Source of the DNA: Datisca glomerata
Lineage: Eukaryota > Streptophyta > Magnoliopsida > Cucurbitales > Datiscaceae
Direction: 5' to 3'
Assembly: GCA_003255025.1 (NCBI GenBank)
Contig: QANY01004000.1
Coordinates: forward strand, 310,001-374,000
DNA length: 64,000 nt
This document shows, piece after piece, positions 60,730 to 64,000 of the stretch (within the stretch, counting starts at the first letter, position 1; every line of letters begins with the position of its first letter). Both the position numbers and the translations under genes were made by a program. The notes under the pieces are model-generated. The model was not told where the DNA came from and did no database searches. It saw only the letters and a list, made by a program, of their open reading frames with translations.

Positions 60730-61860
60730 TTACTCTTTCATTGTACGTTGATCATTCCTAAAAACTCTTCTTTAATTTCACAATTATTGGAAGAGTATCG
60801 TGCTGATGAATTGGTGGACATTCTAGAATGTTGAAAAATTTTCAACGGCTTACGAAGGATGTCTTTTGGGTGGCTATGTGCAAAGACATTAGGAAGTACA
60901 TGTCTGAATGTGCAATTTGTCACAGAATAAAACAATTGCCCTTTCTCCCGCCGGATTATTGTAGCCACTGCATATCCCGAACAAGGTTCGGGAAGATATC
61001 TCTATGAATTTTGTGGACGGTTTGCCTAAATTAGAAGTGTTTGATTATCTCATGGTGGTGGTGGATTGTTTATTGAAGTACACTCATTTTCTACCTCTGA
61101 AGTATCCCTATTCGGCCTTAATGGTATAATGATTATTTGTGAAGGAGGTGGTACGCTTACATGGGTTTCCCTATTCTATTGTCTTTGATAGAGATGAAGT
61201 CTTTACTAGTAAGTTTTGGTCTGAGTTATTTCGACTACAAGACACTTCATTTAATAGGAGTTCTCCTTACCATCCATAAAGTGATGGTCAGACCGAAGTG
61301 ATAAACATGGGAAGTGAAACCTACCTTCAGTTTTATGTTACTGATAGACCGAAGAAATGGTTTCAATGCATTTCGTGGGAGGAGTATTGGTACAACACTT
61401 CTTTCCACTATTCTAGCAATACTATTCCTTCTTGAGCTTTGTATCATCGAGATCCTCCTTGAATACTTTGGTTTTCTACATGTACTACTTCTTTATGTCA
61501 AGTAGAGGGTCAACTTATGGACGGGATTTCATTATTGATGGGTTGAAATATCATCTGGATGGAGCTTAAAAAAGATGAAAGTCATGGCTGATAAAAAAAG
61601 GATGGAGGTGGAGTTTCAGGAGTGTGATCTTCTTTATGTGAAACTAAAACTTTATCGCTAGAAAACACTTGCGAAGCAGTTGAATGAGAAGATCGCTGAG
61701 GTATTTTGGTCCATATAAAATTTTGGCTCGCATTAGGGCAATTGCTTATAAACCGCAGTTGCTCGAATATGTCCCTAACATCTTGTTTTTCATGTTTCGG
61801 TGCTGGAAAAGACAGTTGGGATATTTGTTCCTGCTTAGTTTTTTCCTCCAGTGTTGAAAG
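60730..61860 (+). pseudogene. Gypsy D integrase remnant
   Basis: The zinc-binding part reads FQRLTKDVFWVAMCKDIRKY and CAICHR near 60838-60945. The core begins EDISMNFVDGLPKLEVFDYL (near 60985) and continues with DCLLKYTHFLPL. Later parts are shifted and stopped. Near 61680-61760 the C-terminal region reads FGPYKILARIRAIAYKLQLL across frames. Confidence 0.75.
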
Positions 61861-62040
61861 CATATTTGGAATGGGTTGTGGAACCTGAGGCTATGGAATA
61901 TCTTCGCTACAATTCTAACAGAGTGCTTGAATTTCTCATCAAATGGAAGAACCTACCGGCTTTTGAGTATTCCTCAGAAGAATTTGATTTGATTAATTCT
62001 TAATTTTCTTCTTTTCACCTTAAGGATAAGGTGCATGTTC
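61861..62040 (+). pseudogene. Gypsy D chromodomain-like terminus
   Basis: The segment reads YLEWVVEPEAMEYLRYNSNR then VLEFLIKWKNLPAFEYSSEE, FDLINS, stop, FSSFHLKDKVHV. The WKNLP...SE.E....I pattern is that of the chromodomain region at the integrase C-terminus of plant chromoviruses. Such domains can steer integration toward heterochromatin. Here the protein is non-functional. Confidence 0.7.
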
Positions 62041-62051
62041 GGGAGGGGTAA

Positions 62052-62549
62052 TAATAGGCCATTGGTTAAGTTTACCTATATTAGAAAGAAAAAAGAAGAA
62101 TGTTTAGAAAAAGGTGTGACGTGTATATGGGAAGGGTAATTCTTGGTCTTCTCTCCATTAAAAGACCATGTTAAATCATTTTTCACCCAATCTCCATCAT
62201 GAATTACAAAAATTCAAACTTCAGACATATCTATATATACATCATGCGTTGGAGGGGTTTTTATGCTTTTGCTGACACATAGGAATAGGAGAGAGAAGGT
62301 TGTTAGTTACGTGAAGGATCATTTCAGACGTAATAATAGGGGAAGGTCAGTAGGAGGGGGCCACAGTCATTTTGGTGTCTGTTTGGGAGAGAACAGTCGA
62401 TCGAAACTCTCATATTCTTCTATGTATTTCTTTTTCTAAGTAATACAATCAGTGCTCTATTTCATTCAGTTATGTTTTCTTTTCCTATTTCTCTATTTTT
62501 TTTCGCTGTTTGTGTGGTGAGTGTTTTCTGTTGCAGCTGCTACCTAACA
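62052..62549 (+). repeat. 3' LTR of gypsy D
   Basis: 498 bp, preceded by the purine tract gggaggggta (62041-62050). It keeps a 107-bp segment with ctatatatac (62230-62239) that is absent from the 5' LTR. Confidence 0.88.
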
Positions 62550-62554
62550 GGGTA

Positions 62555-64000
62555 ATCCCAAAACAAAGTAATCATTGCTGCCCAGCTTCATCTCTGAGAC
62601 CCAAGGTTGGGAGAAGATTGTAGTTGAATATGATGCCATCAATGTTATAGGCTTGAGATGTATTTTGTTTTTTTGAAAGCCTTGTTGAGAATTTGATAAA
62701 ATAGAAAAAATATTTCTTTCTATATACTTATATCCATGCAATATGCATTTTCCTTCTTTGGTAGATGCCAAATATATCAGTACTTACAAATTTAACCCCT
62801 TCAAAGTTAGAAAATTACAAAAGGCGAAAGACTTTCAATTTTTATTCGCAACGACATTCTCAATGGTTAAAGTTAGTTAATTTATATTAATGAAACGAAA
62901 AATATACATTTGAAATAAAATTAATTGCACGATTGAATAATGACGCGGTAGTAAAATAATTTAGAGCTCCTATTATCTGATTTATGTGACAGTAGTATTA
63001 CGATATTAGCATAGGAATCTAAAAAATTTGAGTTATTAAAGTATTAAAAAAAACTTTTTCACTCACTAATGAAGAGTGTATCATTTCTAACTATTAATCA
63101 GTTGTGAACAAAAATAAGTTTCTCTCTCCTATTATTTTGAGATTATTGTGAATGTGGTTTACTAATTTTGCTTCACAATCTTGTGGTAGTGTGGAGAGAA
63201 AAGTAGGAAGTTTCCCCCTTAAATTTTCATGTACAATTGGTTATTATCTTATTATTCAAAAAACTTTGTAGGCTTTTCATCGAGGTAAATATGACTAGAT
63301 CTACCATATCCATGGCCCATTAGTTATCGAAGGGCTTCTCACTCTCTGAAGTCACACGCATTCTTCCACGAAAGCCCGAAAACCAACTCAAATGGCAACA
63401 CTTGAAAGCTTTCCTGGCAATAAAATCAGGATCTGTCCATCACAAAAACTATAGCGCCTGATGCTTTTTAAAGATTTGCATGCAATAATGACTATTATAT
63501 AATTAATAGACAAGAATGATCATATTTAAAATTTTACATGTGTTAGTTTCTTTTAAATACAATAAGGTATTTTTAAAAATTAGTATTCACCCATTATATA
63601 ATATTACTTAAATGGTTGTCTTTGCATCTTATTTGTTTCATGAGTCAATTTTACATATTATTTCTATAACATGATCATTCTTGTTAAAGGCCCTTCTAAA
63701 GAACAGCTTAATTTCTCCCTTTTCAGATTGGGTTCCTAATAAATTGGATTTGAATTCTCTCAGGTTGAGAAATCTAAAATGAGAGGTTATGTTTATTTTA
63801 TTTGAGCCGTTGAGTTTTTTTTTGTCTTTTAGTGTAAATGCATTTGATTCATCTATTTACATCAACGAGCTGAGTAGATGCAACATAACCTCTTTTGTTC
63901 GTTAGAGCATGACGAACAAGAGAGGGCTTTAATCCTAACAAATTGAAGGGTCTAAGGGTTGCCCTGCCCGGTTCAAACCCCGTCCCCTCTCTTTTGTCTA
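62555..64000. other. Intergenic flank, no gene recognised
   Basis: The minus-strand 75-residue frame at 62544-62771 overlaps the LTR end and matches nothing I know. The last 100 bases contain a B-box-like cggttcaaacccc (about 63970) and are cut by the window end; a truncated SINE is possible but unsupported. Confidence 0.45.

Larger units (their letters stand above)
51272..62549 (+). mobile_element. Ty3/gypsy chromovirus D, interrupted by copia J
   Basis: LTRs at 51272-51666 and 62052-62549 both carry attggttaagtttac and end gcagctRctacctaaNa. A perfect 5-bp duplication gggta flanks the element (51267-51271 and 62550-62554). Plus-strand order: Met-type primer site, gag with a CX2CX7HX2C knuckle, protease, [copia J], RT, RNase H, integrase, chromodomain-like end, purine tract. 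A chromodomain marks the chromovirus branch of Ty3/gypsy. Every gene is broken. About 65 residues at the start of RT are lost at the copia J junction. Confidence 0.93.

Noticed and set aside
62544..62771. 75-residue minus-strand frame next to gypsy D
   Set aside because: Its end lies inside the LTR and target-site copy. Removing gypsy D does not extend it into a recognisable protein, and a copia RT reading was ruled out by motif order.
63900..64000. tRNA or SINE-like end with cggttcaaacccc
   Set aside because: No credible A box or cloverleaf, and the window ends here.

Overview
The window looks like nuclear DNA of a flowering plant, most likely a eudicot. It is AT-rich, carries plant-type Ty3/gypsy and Ty1/copia LTR retrotransposons, a hAT-type MITE and a tRNA-derived SINE head. 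The one apparently intact host gene encodes a CLE peptide hormone precursor. Two single N bases (7297, 16071) point to a draft assembly. Nothing bacterial, organellar or CRISPR-like was recognised.

Layout. 1-387: purine-rich repeats. 388-6773: gypsy element A (+), complete at both LTRs but lacking RT, RNase H and integrase. 6774-11215: GA tracts, TIR-type repeats and short tandem repeats. 11221-16323: copia element F (+) with a perfect 5-bp TSD and only a gag remnant. 16329-26084: mostly AT-rich intergenic DNA with a hAT MITE (18679-19220), a SINE head (22401-22460) and a duplicated snRNA-promoter-like segment (24610-24797). About 26085-29080: a TRIM-like mini-retrotransposon whose 3' LTR is split by a solo-LTR-like insertion. 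29081-31007: host DNA with the CLE gene (30164-30469). 31130-51000: a Russian-doll nest on the minus strand: decayed copia G, split by a long LTR, split by copia A (33654-50418, TSD agaag), which is itself interrupted by a gypsy B/C composite (38084-45780). 51272-62549: chromodomain gypsy D (+, TSD gggta), interrupted by nearly complete copia J (minus, 53398-59468). 62555-64000: intergenic DNA.

How it works together. The retroelement genes all carry stops or frameshifts, so none should be autonomous. Three gypsy copies (A, B, C) share one internal deletion joining protease-side sequence to the 3' spacer. This suggests that a gag-protease-only derivative, needing enzymes in trans, was itself amplified. 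The CLE gene has a TATA box, a signal peptide, a 12-residue CLE motif at its C terminus and a near-perfect in-frame 69-bp duplication of its variable domain. LTR, TSD and motif calls were made by eye; no database search was possible.
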